NCBI GenBank assembly: GCA_046052345.1
Contig: JBJOMN010000005.1
Span: 1-52,464 of the forward strand
Length of the DNA stretch: 52,464 nt
Direction: 5' to 3'
DNA from: Pollutiaquabacter sp046052345
Lineage (GTDB): Bacteria > Bacteroidota > Bacteroidia > AKYH767-A > 2013-40CM-41-45
Shown: in pieces, positions 1 to 8,765 of the stretch
Position numbering within the stretch: the stretch's first letter is position 1
Layout of the letters: every line of letters begins with the position of its first letter
Translations under genes and position numbers: made by a program
Notes under the pieces: generated by a model
What the model was told of the DNA's origin: nothing
What the model saw: only the letters and a program-made list of their open reading frames with translations
The model's database searches: none

Positions 1-159
1 AGTTTGACCTTCACGAACAGCAGGGTCAACATCGACTCGAAGAAAAACATCAGCGTATCCATCAACACCGGAAACATCAGGATCAACTATATCCGGCGTT
101 TCCTGCCGGGGGAAAAGACGCTCAGGGTGCTGGATCGAGTTTTCAAAGGAAAAGACTGA
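1..159 (+). CDS. C-terminal end of an unknown protein (partial)
   Basis: The frame is open from the first base to a TGA at 157-159 and gives the last 52 residues of a protein that starts left of the window. The piece is rich in Asn, Ile and Arg, ends in RVFKGKD, and has no motif I recognise. It could also be a chance open frame, but there is no stop in 52 codons and it ends 53 bases before the next start, as a real upstream gene would. No function is assigned. Confidence 0.5.
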   Translation, partial: SLTFTNSRVNIDSKKNISVSINTGNIRINYIRRFLPGEKTLRVLDRVFKGKD

Positions 160-212
160 CATTGTCATTCTAGCCAAAAGAATCATTTCATCATTGGCAA
201 GAATTAAAAAAC

Positions 213-1472
213 ATGGAATCAAATCCTCAACACCCTTCTGCTTTTCGCCTGATAATAGTAGGCATCATCGGGAATGTAATGGAGTGGTATGACTTTGCCA
301 TTTACGGTTATTTTGCCGCTACGATTGGAAGATTGTTTTTTCCATCGGATAATGCAGCCATCTCCCTGATCGCTTCTTTTGGAGCTTTCGCAGCCGGCTT
401 TCTGGTTCGTCCGATCGGCGGTCTGGTTTTTGGTCGCATCGGCGATCTCTACGGCCGTCAAAAGGCAATGTTAATTTCCGTGTTAGTGATGGCTGTGCCT
501 ACGGTGCTGATCGGGTTGCTTCCTACGCACGCTTCCATCGGTATCATGGCGCCTGTTTTGCTGGTCTTATTCAGAATAGCGCAAGGACTTTCCGTAGGCG
601 GGGAGTTTACCAGTTCTCTGGTGTATTTGACAGAGAATGCACCGTCGGGTAAACGGGCTTCGTACGCGGTATGGGGTTCCTGGGGAGCCACGGCCGGCAC
701 CCTGTTGGGTGCCGGCGTGGGCTATATTGTAGCCAGCCTGTTGGGAAAAGAACAACTTGAAAGTTGGGGATGGCGCATACCCTTCCTCCTGGGAGGTGCT
801 ATTGCCTTTTTTGGATATTGGCTGCGCCATGGTCTTAAGACAGAATTACCCGGTGCACATTCAAATACACCTGCGAAAGATGTTTTTACCAGGCATAAGA
901 GGAGCATGTTCAGGGTAGTATTGCTGAACATCGGTTTCTCGGTGGCCTTTTATACCATATTCGTTTACACGGTCAGTTTTCTGCAGCAGGTAAGCAGATT
1001 CTCTGAGGCAAAATCATTGCGGAATAATGTCATCTGCATGGCATTTCTGTTACTGATATTACCCTTTTCCGCCAGGATTGCTGACAAGTACGGACGAAAA
1101 AAAGTGCTGGCAACAGGATTCACCCTGCTTGCGCTCGGATCCATTCCGTTATTCCATGTGATGGGCATGGGCATCCGGTGGGTGACGATCGCCTGTGAGC
1201 TGACTCTTTCTCTTGCTGTAGGAATCATTTCGGGAGCGATTTCTGCTGCCAATGTCGAACTGATGCCACGTGAAGTTCGCTGCACCGGGCTTGCCTTTTC
1301 CTATAACATAGCCGTAGGGATTTTTGGCGGCATAACGCCGATGCTGATCGCATGGGCCCTTGATTATCTGAAAAATCCGGCCACTCCCGGGTATTGGGTA
1401 GCGTGCACCGCAGCCGTTTCCCTATTGACATTGCTTTTCGGAGTAAGGGAAACCTACAAGGAAAAGATTTGA
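213..1472 (+). CDS. MFS transporter, metabolite:H+ symporter (MHS/ProP-like) family
   Basis: A 419-residue inner-membrane protein with about 12 hydrophobic segments, the usual MFS length. The N-terminal GNVMEWYDFAIYGYF stretch (about residues 19-33) is characteristic of the metabolite:H+ symporter family (ProP, KgtP, ShiA types). The loop 2-3 signature appears as GDLYGR near residue 77 and its second-half echo as DKYGRK near residue 292. Such proteins take up osmolytes or dicarboxylic or aromatic acids with protons; the substrate cannot be read from sequence. The ATG at 213 follows an A-rich stretch, and upstream stops leave no better start. A small inverted repeat follows the stop, then the YhhQ-type transporter. 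Confidence 0.88.
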   Translation: MESNPQHPSAFRLIIVGIIGNVMEWYDFAIYGYFAATIGRLFFPSDNAAISLIASFGAFAAGFLVRPIGGLVFGRIGDLYGRQKAMLISVLVMAVPTVLIGLLPTHASIGIMAPVLLVLFRIAQGLSVGGEFTSSLVYLTENAPSGKRASYAVWGSWGATAGTLLGAGVGYIVASLLGKEQLESWGWRIPFLLGGAIAFFGYWLRHGLKTELPGAHSNTPAKDVFTRHKRSMFRVVLLNIGFSVAFYTIFVYTVSFLQQVSRFSEAKSLRNNVICMAFLLLILPFSARIADKYGRKKVLATGFTLLALGSIPLFHVMGMGIRWVTIACELTLSLAVGIISGAISAANVELMPREVRCTGLAFSYNIAVGIFGGITPMLIAWALDYLKNPATPGYWVACTAAVSLLTLLFGVRETYKEKI

Positions 1473-1474
1473 CG

Positions 1475-1495
1475 CAAACCGCCACAGGCGGCTTG
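1475..1495. other. Short inverted repeat after the MFS gene
   Basis: CCGCC and GGCGG (1479-1491) flank a 3-base loop. Three more pairs (CAA/TTG) continue the stem beyond one mismatch. There is no T-run, so it is not a classical intrinsic terminator, although it could stall polymerase or protect the mRNA 3' end. The same CCGCC-nnn-GGCGG core recurs at 6189-6201. Confidence 0.5.
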
Positions 1496-1551
1496 TAATG
1501 ATCGGACTTAAACAGCACAATCTCCTTCGAACAATCATTTAAGATTCCGTG

Positions 1552-2244
1552 ATGAAAGTCGAAACTAAAACTAATAAAAAACAATACAAATATCTGGGCT
1601 GGCTGATAGCCTTCGATATCACATTCAAACTTGCCTGTGATGTGACGGCGGGGAAAATCATCATGATCGGTGGCTTTATGGTCTCTGCCACTGTCATATA
1701 TTTTCCTATCACCTATATCATCGCAGATCTTTTGACCGAGGTATATGGCTATGCAAAGGCGAGAAACGTAGTCTGGACAGTCATCTTCTGTTCGATGACC
1801 GCCGGAATTGTTTATTCCATAGCTGTTGCATTGCCACCTGCACCGGGCTTCAAAAGTAATGAAGCATATAAGACGGTTCTCGGGCAAGTGCCTCGTACGT
1901 TGATCGGCAGCTGGATTGCAGTGTTGGTTGGCGGCATTGTGAATGATTATATCATGGCCAAAATGAAAGTGCTTACGAAAGGGAAATACCTGTGGGCCAG
2001 GACCATTTCCTCCACCGTTGCCGGCGAGGGCGTTGACACCCTGCTGTTTTATTTCATCGCGCTTTACAGTGTAATCCCTTCGGGCATGTTGCTGACATCC
2101 ATACTATCAGGATGGCTGCTGAAAGTTGGCGTGGAAGTGTTCATGACACCGATAACTTATTGGGTAGTGAGTTTGCTTAAAAAAGCCGAACAGGAGGATT
2201 ACTATGATACGGATACGGATTTCAATCCGTTGATCATCAAATAA
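1552..2244 (+). CDS. yhhQ: Queuosine precursor transporter (YhhQ / DUF165 family)
   Basis: A 230-residue membrane protein with about six hydrophobic segments. The run ADLLTEVYGY followed by the region rich in small and aromatic residues is typical of the YhhQ/DUF165 family, which imports preQ0/preQ1 for queuosine tRNA modification. A GTG at 1549 lies directly before an ATG at 1552; the ATG is preferred. The acidic tail (DTDTDF) is cytosolic. It is co-oriented with the MFS gene but 79 bases away, so co-transcription is possible but unproven. The family assignment is firm and the substrate follows the family. Confidence 0.85.
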   Translation: MKVETKTNKKQYKYLGWLIAFDITFKLACDVTAGKIIMIGGFMVSATVIYFPITYIIADLLTEVYGYAKARNVVWTVIFCSMTAGIVYSIAVALPPAPGFKSNEAYKTVLGQVPRTLIGSWIAVLVGGIVNDYIMAKMKVLTKGKYLWARTISSTVAGEGVDTLLFYFIALYSVIPSGMLLTSILSGWLLKVGVEVFMTPITYWVVSLLKKAEQEDYYDTDTDFNPLIIK

Positions 2245-2259
2245 TGAATGCGTGATTGA

Positions 2260-2285
2260 CGGAGTGTCATACCGGATTCACTCCG
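2260..2285. terminator. Possible hairpin between convergent genes
   Basis: CGGAGTG (2260-2266) and CACTCCG (2279-2285) form a perfect 7-base-pair stem with a 12-base loop. It lies between the converging yhhQ and the SBBP-repeat gene. No T-run follows on either strand, so a terminator role is tentative. Confidence 0.4.
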
Positions 2286-2379
2286 GCATTGATCAAACCC
2301 GGCAGTTGTTGTCGCGACCGGCAGAAATCCGTTTCAGCTTGAGGGATCACACCACGTGACAGGTCACCCAAGTCCCGTT

Positions 2380-4044
2380 TCATTGAACGACCACCCGGCA
2401 GGTATAAGAAACTCCGGAAGATATCCATCTGACAATGTACGGTCCGGGCGTCAGCATCGACACATCGATATCCATAGTACCGTCGGACATATCGCGTGAC
2501 AGCACCGTGCGTCCGGTCATATCCGTAAACCGGAGCTCCGCATCCTTCGACAGGCCGGAAACCAAGCGGGATCCCAGAAAAAGCCGGTCGTGCACCGGAT
2601 TAGGATGAACGAAGAGCAGCCCTCCGGAACCGATCTCCTGCACCCCCGAAGCGGAGGGCCCGACAGCGGCGATGAAAGCGTCGTTTCCGCCGGCTGTCGT
2701 GAAAGAATAGGTGCCGAAAAGAGAAGATCCGGTAAATACCCCGGTCATGAACAGATTACCGACGGCATCGCCGGTTATGCCATATCCATATTCGTTTCCG
2801 GTACCGCCGTATCCGTTCACGGCGATCAGGTTGCCTGCCGTGTCGTAACGGGCGATGAAGAGGTCGGAAAGTCCGGCAGATGAAATCGTGAACGGCGAAA
2901 ACCGGGCCGAGTCGGCGAAAAAGCCGATTGACACGATCTCTCCTGTGGCATTGATGCACATATCCTGCGCCTCGTCATTTCCGTCACCACCGTCCTTCCT
3001 GGCCCAGACGAGACTTCCGGCAGGAGTCAACTTAAAAAGGAACGCATCGATATCGTACTGGCCGCCGGAGGCGACAAGCGTGGCAGCACCGATGCGCAAT
3101 GATCCTGAGAAGTAACCGTTGACGTACACATTTCCCTGCTGGTCCCTTTCTATTCCGAATCCCCTGGAAAAGTCGTTGGCTCCGGCATCTGCTTTTACCG
3201 CCCAAAGCGGGGAACCATGAAGGTCCAATGCAGCGACATAGGTTCCGAAAAACGAGTTACAGGTGAGCTGTACAGCACCGAAGGATACGTTTCCCGTGAA
3301 CATGCCCGTGAAAAAATAGCTGCTGTCGACAGACTGTATGATCCCGTAAGCACGGTCTTCTCCAGCCCCTCCTACTCCGTGGACCCACACGATCTGTCCG
3401 TCGGAATCGTAATGGCACAGCAGCGCATCCCTGTTACCGAGACTGACGAGCTGAAGGCCGTCAGCATCCAAGGTATCCTTGAAACTGCCTGCCAGCGTTA
3501 CGCCGCCTTCCAGGGACAACGCAAGACGGTTTCCATAATCGTCCAAAGGACCGCCTCCATGCCGAACCCAGCGTATGGTGCCGGAGGCATCGTACTTGGC
3601 GACAAACATGTCGAGGCTGCCATTGCTCACCACCAGACTGTCATCAAAATCGCAGGTCCCGGAAAACCAGCCGGTGATGTAGGATTCGCCGGATGGTGTG
3701 GTGACGATGCTGGCACTGACATCATTCGATGGACCGCCGGCCTGCCGCAGCCAATTCAAGGTTCCCATATTATCGAAGCAAGCCACGAAAATGTCCTGCT
3801 GCCCGGAGCTGGTAAGCGTCTGACCACCGAGCTGAATGGTTCCTGAGAACCAACCGGTGACGTAGACATTGCCGGTAGAATCGGTACTGATATCGTAGCC
3901 CTGATCGGATCCGGTGTTACCGAATCCGAAAGCCCATGTGACATTCTGCGATTTCAGACTATCGGTAGCGATCAGTGAAAAGAAAACGAATAGGAAAACC
4001 TGAAAGGAGTTTCTCGCGATCCGGCTTGATGTAGTATTGGACAT
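2380..4044 (-). CDS. Secreted SBBP-repeat beta-propeller protein with T9SS sorting domain
   Basis: A 554-residue protein with an N-terminal hydrophobic signal (about residues 12-28). The body consists of repeated units containing GNVYVTGWFSG-type and FVACFD/FVAKYD-type strands, matching SBBP (seven-bladed beta-propeller-related) repeats, through about residue 460. The last 75 residues start at FVHPNPVHDR, pass through MTGRTV and end in YIVRW...CRVVVQ, which is a type A T9SS C-terminal sorting domain. It is therefore predicted to cross the outer membrane and be anchored or released at the surface. Function is unknown; propellers of this kind usually bind ligands or proteins. A weak -7-like box (TACTTTTA, 4087-4080) lies upstream on the minus strand. 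Confidence 0.85.
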   Translation of the reverse strand: MSNTTSSRIARNSFQVFLFVFFSLIATDSLKSQNVTWAFGFGNTGSDQGYDISTDSTGNVYVTGWFSGTIQLGGQTLTSSGQQDIFVACFDNMGTLNWLRQAGGPSNDVSASIVTTPSGESYITGWFSGTCDFDDSLVVSNGSLDMFVAKYDASGTIRWVRHGGGPLDDYGNRLALSLEGGVTLAGSFKDTLDADGLQLVSLGNRDALLCHYDSDGQIVWVHGVGGAGEDRAYGIIQSVDSSYFFTGMFTGNVSFGAVQLTCNSFFGTYVAALDLHGSPLWAVKADAGANDFSRGFGIERDQQGNVYVNGYFSGSLRIGAATLVASGGQYDIDAFLFKLTPAGSLVWARKDGGDGNDEAQDMCINATGEIVSIGFFADSARFSPFTISSAGLSDLFIARYDTAGNLIAVNGYGGTGNEYGYGITGDAVGNLFMTGVFTGSSLFGTYSFTTAGGNDAFIAAVGPSASGVQEIGSGGLLFVHPNPVHDRLFLGSRLVSGLSKDAELRFTDMTGRTVLSRDMSDGTMDIDVSMLTPGPYIVRWISSGVSYTCRVVVQ

Positions 4045-4738
4045 TTTATTGCGCTTTATAAAATCCCACTAAAAGTACCTATTAAAGTATAGATGAAGAA
4101 GGCCAGGACTGCACGCTTTCTGGAAGCATGATCGGTAATTACAATTGGTTTGACCGACTGCCGAGAGGCTCAAATCTATCCGCATTCGAATCAATGCCCA
4201 TATTTTATTGACGATACATTTATGCTGCCTTTTATATCCTATTAATTATCAATCTGTTAGTAATTTAAAAGTGCCGTATGATGCACATTTGCAGCACTGA
4301 ATCACCGGGAATTAGCTGATTGAATCACTATGATATTTGCAATCATAAAGTCCGGATAATCCACAGGTATTCAAACAGACTTCCCGATACCTGCACTAAA
4401 CATCGCATCACGCAGGGAGTCATCCGGCAAACCGGGGAAAGAGAACATAAGCGGCACTACCTACGAGTCGGTGAAACATGCATTCCGATGCCGTCACCGC
4501 GGAAATATAGAAGCCAAGAACAAAAGCGCTATCGATATGTATTTCTCAGAGCACATCGTTCAGAATACTGACTTACGGAATTTGCAGACTGCCATGGGGG
4601 ATTGCAAGTTCTACGTTCCGGTTTGCATCCCTCCCCTTGCAACTCCCTGAATTACAAACCTCGTATAATTTCAAGGGACTTGATTCTTCATTCTTAAATC
4701 TTCACTCTTCATTCTTGATTCTTCATCACTCCGCCCTT
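4045..4738. other. 694-base gene-free gap
   Basis: The gap is between the starts of the SBBP gene and the end of the serine hydrolase gene. 4080-4280 is AT-rich and may hold the SBBP promoter. A short open frame at 4320-4571 has no start-site support and an odd composition, and I do not call it a gene. The last part (4683-4731) is a heptamer repeat described separately. I see no tRNA, terminator or clear small RNA. Confidence 0.6.
4683..4731. repeat. Heptamer repeat array A (ATTCTTC type)
   Basis: Seven consecutive 7-base units in strict phase, variants of ATTCTTC (ATTCTTA, AATCTTC, ACTCTTC, ATTCTTG). The array ends 8 bases before the stop codon of the serine hydrolase gene (minus strand), so it lies immediately 3' of that gene. 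Confidence 0.85.
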
Positions 4739-6055
4739 TCACCGCCCGATCACAAGCTTACGTGTATACGCCCCCTTGTCAGTCACAACATTCACAAAGC
4801 AGATGCCCGAAGGAAGACCTGTAACGTCGATTTCGGTTTGAAAAGATTCCTTCAGCATGCGACCGGCAGGATCAACAAGCCGGATACTTCGGACCGATTG
4901 TCCGGGAAGATCAATGCGGACAAGGCCGTCCGCCGGGTTGGGATACACAGGGAAATCACTGTTGTCAAGTGGGAGCTCGCCGATACCGACCGGACTGTTC
5001 ACGACATTCAAAATCAACCGTATGGAAACCTGAAACGCCTGGGCAGGGAACTGATTGATGAGGACACAGACGACTGCACCCGAGGCCGTATCGTACATCA
5101 TCGAGGAATTGTATCCGCCCCAGATGCTTCCGCCGTGCTGCCACACCGTCCTGCCGGCTATGACCGCCCGGCTGATACCGATTCCGTAATCTCCGGAACC
5201 GACAAAGGTGGTCATCTCGCTGAACGAAACGGAGTCCAAGACCTCGCCGTTCATCAGCGCACGGTACCATTCCGCCATCTCTCCGGACGTGGAATACATG
5301 GCACCGGCCGACCAGGCGGCACTGTTGACCGACTTCCTTGGAATCGAAATATTATCAAACCCATTCTGCCAGGGATGCGCGATCGTGTATAGCACGCTGT
5401 CGTATACATCGAGGAAGGTGCTGTCCAGTTGCAACGGTACAAGAATGCTGTCACGCAACAGCCGGCCGTAACTTTGCCCGGTCACATTTTCAGCAATCAT
5501 TCCGGCCAGCAGGTAATTCGTATTGCAATAACTCCAGCCCGTACCCGGAGAGAACAACGGCGGACCGGCCCAGGTCATCAGCTCTGCGGCGGTGAAGATC
5601 CGATTCGGATCCGTCAGCATGGAATCCGGATATCCGGGCACGCTCGTCACATCATCCAATCCGGTCGTATGATTAAGCAACTGACGAATGGTGATGTTGG
5701 AATCGATGTTATCAAAGGAGGGAAGGAATTCGTAGAGGGAATCATCCAGGTCCAGGAGATTATTCTCGGCCAATTTCAGTATGAGCACGCCGGTGAACAG
5801 TTTCGTATTGCTGGCAATGCCGAATTCCATGTCCGAGGTCATGGGCGTACCGGCGTGGGAGACGCCGGTGGTTCCCTTCCAAACGCCCATCCCCGGGCGT
5901 ATGACACAGGCGGAAATACCCTTGACATTATTGGCGGTACGCATGCTGTCGATGACATATTGCAGCCTTGCTGCCAAACCCGGATCAAACGTCTGTGCCG
6001 TAGTAAAAAAAGACAAGGAAATAATCGACAGGACGAGGAGTAATTTTCTTTTCAT
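4739..6055 (-). CDS. Serine hydrolase (class C beta-lactamase / DD-peptidase fold) with T9SS sorting domain
   Basis: A 438-residue protein with a signal peptide (residues 1-20, ending TTAQ). All three active-site motifs of the serine beta-lactamase/penicillin-binding fold are visible: SNTK (Ser82-Lys85), YCN (Tyr176-Asn178) and HGG (307-309). Relatives include D-alanyl-D-alanine carboxypeptidases, esterases and peptide hydrolases; resistance to beta-lactams cannot be inferred. Residues from about 365 (FPVYPNPADG) to the end form a type A T9SS sorting domain, so the enzyme is expected at the cell surface or outside rather than in the periplasm, the usual place for this family. Start ATG at 6055 gives the signal peptide directly. 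Confidence 0.9.
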   Translation of the reverse strand: MKRKLLLVLSIISLSFFTTAQTFDPGLAARLQYVIDSMRTANNVKGISACVIRPGMGVWKGTTGVSHAGTPMTSDMEFGIASNTKLFTGVLILKLAENNLLDLDDSLYEFLPSFDNIDSNITIRQLLNHTTGLDDVTSVPGYPDSMLTDPNRIFTAAELMTWAGPPLFSPGTGWSYCNTNYLLAGMIAENVTGQSYGRLLRDSILVPLQLDSTFLDVYDSVLYTIAHPWQNGFDNISIPRKSVNSAAWSAGAMYSTSGEMAEWYRALMNGEVLDSVSFSEMTTFVGSGDYGIGISRAVIAGRTVWQHGGSIWGGYNSSMMYDTASGAVVCVLINQFPAQAFQVSIRLILNVVNSPVGIGELPLDNSDFPVYPNPADGLVRIDLPGQSVRSIRLVDPAGRMLKESFQTEIDVTGLPSGICFVNVVTDKGAYTRKLVIGR

Positions 6056-6123
6056 GATGATAATTCAGGATACGCCTTTGGGACGGCGAAAGTGGCAAAT
6101 GGTTTAATGAGAAGTGGGGGGAT

Positions 6124-6235
6124 GTTCGAAGTTGAAAACTTCAAATTTGCAGCTTGTATCAGGGTACTGGCACCTCGCAACTCGTAATCCGCCTCCGGCG
6201 GACACGCCCGCAACTCGCAACACCTACCCTACCCT
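6124..6235. repeat. Heptamer repeat array B with CCGCC-TCC-GGCGG hairpin
   Basis: A degenerate 7-base periodic stretch. The clearest units are CTCGCAA and CTCGTAA near 6174-6187 and CCGCAAC and TCGCAAC at 6208-6221; the flanks are more diverged. A perfect 13-base hairpin, CCGCC-TCC-GGCGG, lies at 6189-6201. The right end runs into the stop codon of the desaturase (6234-6236 on the minus strand). Confidence 0.7.
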
Positions 6236-7346
6236 ATCCCATCGTCTGCACCAGATGATGATAATCCTTCCTTCCCAGGTTTTTCAGCATGCGGACATGT
6301 GACCTGAAGGCTGCGCCGAAAGTGGGATAATGGATATACGGCAAGCCGTATTCATGTGCGGTGGCTGCTACGATAGGCGCGATAGCCGGATAATGGATAT
6401 GGCAGATACGGGGAAAAAGATGGTGGATGACCTGGTAATTGAGTCCGCCGACATAATAGGTCAGCAACGGATTCTTTCCGCTGAAATCGGCAGTCGTCCG
6501 CAGCTGGTGGATCGCCCATTCGGTTTCGATATCGCCTTGCGCATTGACTTGCGGAAAGTCGCTCGTCTCGACGACATGCGCCAGCTGGAAGACCACACTG
6601 AGAACTGTTCCCGCAACCAGGTGAAGAATCAGAAAACCCAACAGGACATGCCAGGCCGGAATATCCAATACCAGTATCGGCCAGACCACCGTGTAGGATA
6701 CGTAGAACACTTTCCACCCGAGCAGCACGAAAAAATCACGCCATTTTCTTTTTTCACCGTCGGCAGAAACCCCGTTACGGATATACCGGAAATGTTGCGG
6801 GAAGTCTTTCAGGAGCACCCAGAACAATGTCATCAACGAATAGAGTCCGAAAGCATAGAGGAACTGCAACCGGTGAAAACCCCGATGAGCGCCGGACGGC
6901 GAGAAACGCATGCCGGGCTTGTCGGCGACATCCTCGTCGGCGGGATGGATGTTCGTGAAGGTATGGTGCAGAATATTGTGCTGCAGCTTCCAGTTCTTTG
7001 CATCGCCGCCCACCAGGTTGAGCGTGTATCCGACAAGCGTGTTGATACGGTTGTCGGCAGAGTAAGCCTTGTGGTTGGCATCATGCATCACGCTCATGCC
7101 GATTCCGGCCAGCCCAAAACCCATCACGACCCAACAGATCCAGAACAACCAGCCGGTAGCGACCGAAGAAACAATCAGACCGAAGGGCAGGAAGTACATC
7201 GCCAGCATGATGACGGTCTTTACGACCATGGCGGCATTCGCGTGCGGAGTAATTCCTTTTTCGGTGAAGTAGTCATCCACACGCTCCCGCAACACTTTAT
7301 AAAAATCAGTCTTATCCGTATTGACGAATTTGATGGCTGGTTTCAT
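6234..7346 (-). CDS. Membrane fatty acid desaturase (acyl-CoA / linoleoyl-CoA desaturase family)
   Basis: A 370-residue integral-membrane di-iron desaturase. The three histidine boxes are intact: HDANH (88-92), HNILHH (123-128) and QVIHHLFP (305-312), with hydrophobic segments near residues 42-82 and 205-255. The QxxHH third box is typical of front-end or delta-5/6-like desaturases, but regioselectivity cannot be read reliably. The start at 7346 (MKPAIKFVN) is chosen because the frame further upstream encodes no domain and overlaps the neighbouring glycosyltransferase. It lies downstream of that gene in the same direction, with a 101-base gap. The stop codon falls in a heptamer repeat. Confidence 0.9.
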   Translation of the reverse strand: MKPAIKFVNTDKTDFYKVLRERVDDYFTEKGITPHANAAMVVKTVIMLAMYFLPFGLIVSSVATGWLFWICWVVMGFGLAGIGMSVMHDANHKAYSADNRINTLVGYTLNLVGGDAKNWKLQHNILHHTFTNIHPADEDVADKPGMRFSPSGAHRGFHRLQFLYAFGLYSLMTLFWVLLKDFPQHFRYIRNGVSADGEKRKWRDFFVLLGWKVFYVSYTVVWPILVLDIPAWHVLLGFLILHLVAGTVLSVVFQLAHVVETSDFPQVNAQGDIETEWAIHQLRTTADFSGKNPLLTYYVGGLNYQVIHHLFPRICHIHYPAIAPIVAATAHEYGLPYIHYPTFGAAFRSHVRMLKNLGRKDYHHLVQTMG

Positions 7347-7447
7347 AGACGCTTCGATGGCATTGTACAATATCGTCAGTTTATTCCGATTATCAACAAT
7401 AAATAATGCGCCTAAACACGCTATAAAACACTGATTGATATGGCATT

Positions 7448-8644
7448 TCAGCGGATGCTGCGTGTCATAGACGATGAAAAAGCACTTTCCAACACGCGCT
7501 CCAGCTTTTTCACACTCCCCTCCCACCCGTACTTCTCCTTTACCATCCGGTAGGCGTTCTCCGTGATCCTTTCCGCAAGAGCAGGGTCCTCGAGCAACAA
7601 CAGGATCTGATCGGCGAATTCCTGCGCCGTAGTCGCCAGCAGCAACTCCTCTCCGTCCCTGCCGCCCAACGCATTGTTCGACAACGGCGTGGTGATGCAA
7701 GGTAGTTTCATGGCCATCGCCTCCAGCAACTTGTTCTGAAGTCCGATACTAAGCGTCATCGGTGCTGCCAGGATGCGGCAGCGCGCAAAACTGTCGCGTA
7801 CATCCTCCACCCATCCGGTGACCGTGACATGTTGACTTGCCAGCGCACGTACCGCCGGTGCAGGATCGGCGCCGGAGACCAATAAACGCACATCGGGACG
7901 ACGTCGGTGCACCAACGGCAACACCTCACGTGCCAGAAAAACTGCGCTCTCGATGTTCGGCGGGTAATTCATGTTCCCGTTGAAGAGCAGCTCGAAGTCC
8001 TTTTCGCGCTGCAGCGGCCGGAAAAAACCGGTATCGACACCGTTGGGGACCACTGCCACTTCGCTGCCCGATACGAGCGGCAACAGCCGCCGGTCCTGTT
8101 CCGAAATGACCGTATGCCCGACAAAGCGAAGAAAGACCGAGGCTTCGTAGCGCAGCAAACGCTTCCACTCGATGCCGAAGATGCCACGCTTCCAAAATGG
8201 AAGATTCGGCAGCCGGCGTTCGACCCCTTTGGAGAATACATCCATGTAATCCAGCACCGCAGGAACCTCAGGCATCATCTTGCGGTATTCCGCCGTGCGG
8301 ATCAGCTGGCAATACATAACATCCGGACGGACAGTATCAGCATACGTCCGTAACTTCCGCATCGCGGAACGCGACGTGAAATAACCGACCTGGAAAGGCA
8401 AACGATCCGGGAAAGAACGTAGGAGGTTCAGCACCCTTCTCAGAACGGTGTGACGGTGCACCTCGACCGACGCGCAGAAACGCCTTAACTCCTCCAACGC
8501 GACGGGATGGACAGGTCCGTCGGAAATAGCGAACAGATGCACCGTATGATGCGCAGAGAGCTCCCGCAACTGGTGATAAATGCGCAGCTTGTCACCCTTT
8601 TCGAGGGGCCAGGGAACACGCGATGTGATGCAGAGGATGTTCAC
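7448..8644 (-). CDS. Glycosyltransferase, GT-B fold (GT4-like)
   Basis: A 398-residue soluble glycosyltransferase. The N-terminus MNILCITSRVPWPLEKGDK and the paired GT-B halves resemble the sugar-transferase family often found beside exopolysaccharide clusters. The C-terminal half contains VVPNGVDTGFF (about 200-210) and the nucleotide-sugar part LLEAMAMKLPCITTPL (about 310-325). It probably adds a sugar to a lipid-linked or surface glycan; donor and acceptor are unknown. The start is GTG (8644). It is divergent from the GWxTD gene with a 121-base gap. Confidence 0.82.
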   Translation of the reverse strand: MNILCITSRVPWPLEKGDKLRIYHQLRELSAHHTVHLFAISDGPVHPVALEELRRFCASVEVHRHTVLRRVLNLLRSFPDRLPFQVGYFTSRSAMRKLRTYADTVRPDVMYCQLIRTAEYRKMMPEVPAVLDYMDVFSKGVERRLPNLPFWKRGIFGIEWKRLLRYEASVFLRFVGHTVISEQDRRLLPLVSGSEVAVVPNGVDTGFFRPLQREKDFELLFNGNMNYPPNIESAVFLAREVLPLVHRRRPDVRLLVSGADPAPAVRALASQHVTVTGWVEDVRDSFARCRILAAPMTLSIGLQNKLLEAMAMKLPCITTPLSNNALGGRDGEELLLATTAQEFADQILLLLEDPALAERITENAYRMVKEKYGWEGSVKKLERVLESAFSSSMTRSIR

Positions 8645-8728
8645 GGTGACAGCTGCAAAAATCGCATTATTTAACCGAAAATCGACTTCCGAAGGGAAAA
8701 ATAGTCAGCCCAACCTGTGGCAACAGTC

Positions 8729-8759
8729 TTCGCGTAACGCCTTGCGCTTCGTACCTTTA
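8729..8759 (+). promoter_or_regulatory. Bacteroidota-type promoter for the GWxTD gene
   Basis: TACCTTTA (8752-8759) matches the -7 box TAnnTTTG at all but the last base. TTCG (8729-8732) sits exactly 19 bases upstream and matches the -33 TTTG at three of four bases. The ATG at 8766 is only six bases beyond the box, so the message would have almost no leader. Confidence 0.5.
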
Positions 8760-8765
8760 CAGCGG

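Noticed and set aside
4320..4571. A short open frame in the 694-base gap
   Set aside because: TTG start only, no ribosome site, composition rich in Arg, His and Tyr with no domain, and no promoter. Treated as non-coding.
8580..8765. Upstream extension of the GWxTD protein frame
   Set aside because: The frame is open, but this part overlaps the divergent glycosyltransferase gene and encodes no signal peptide. The start at 8766 has both a signal peptide and a promoter box.
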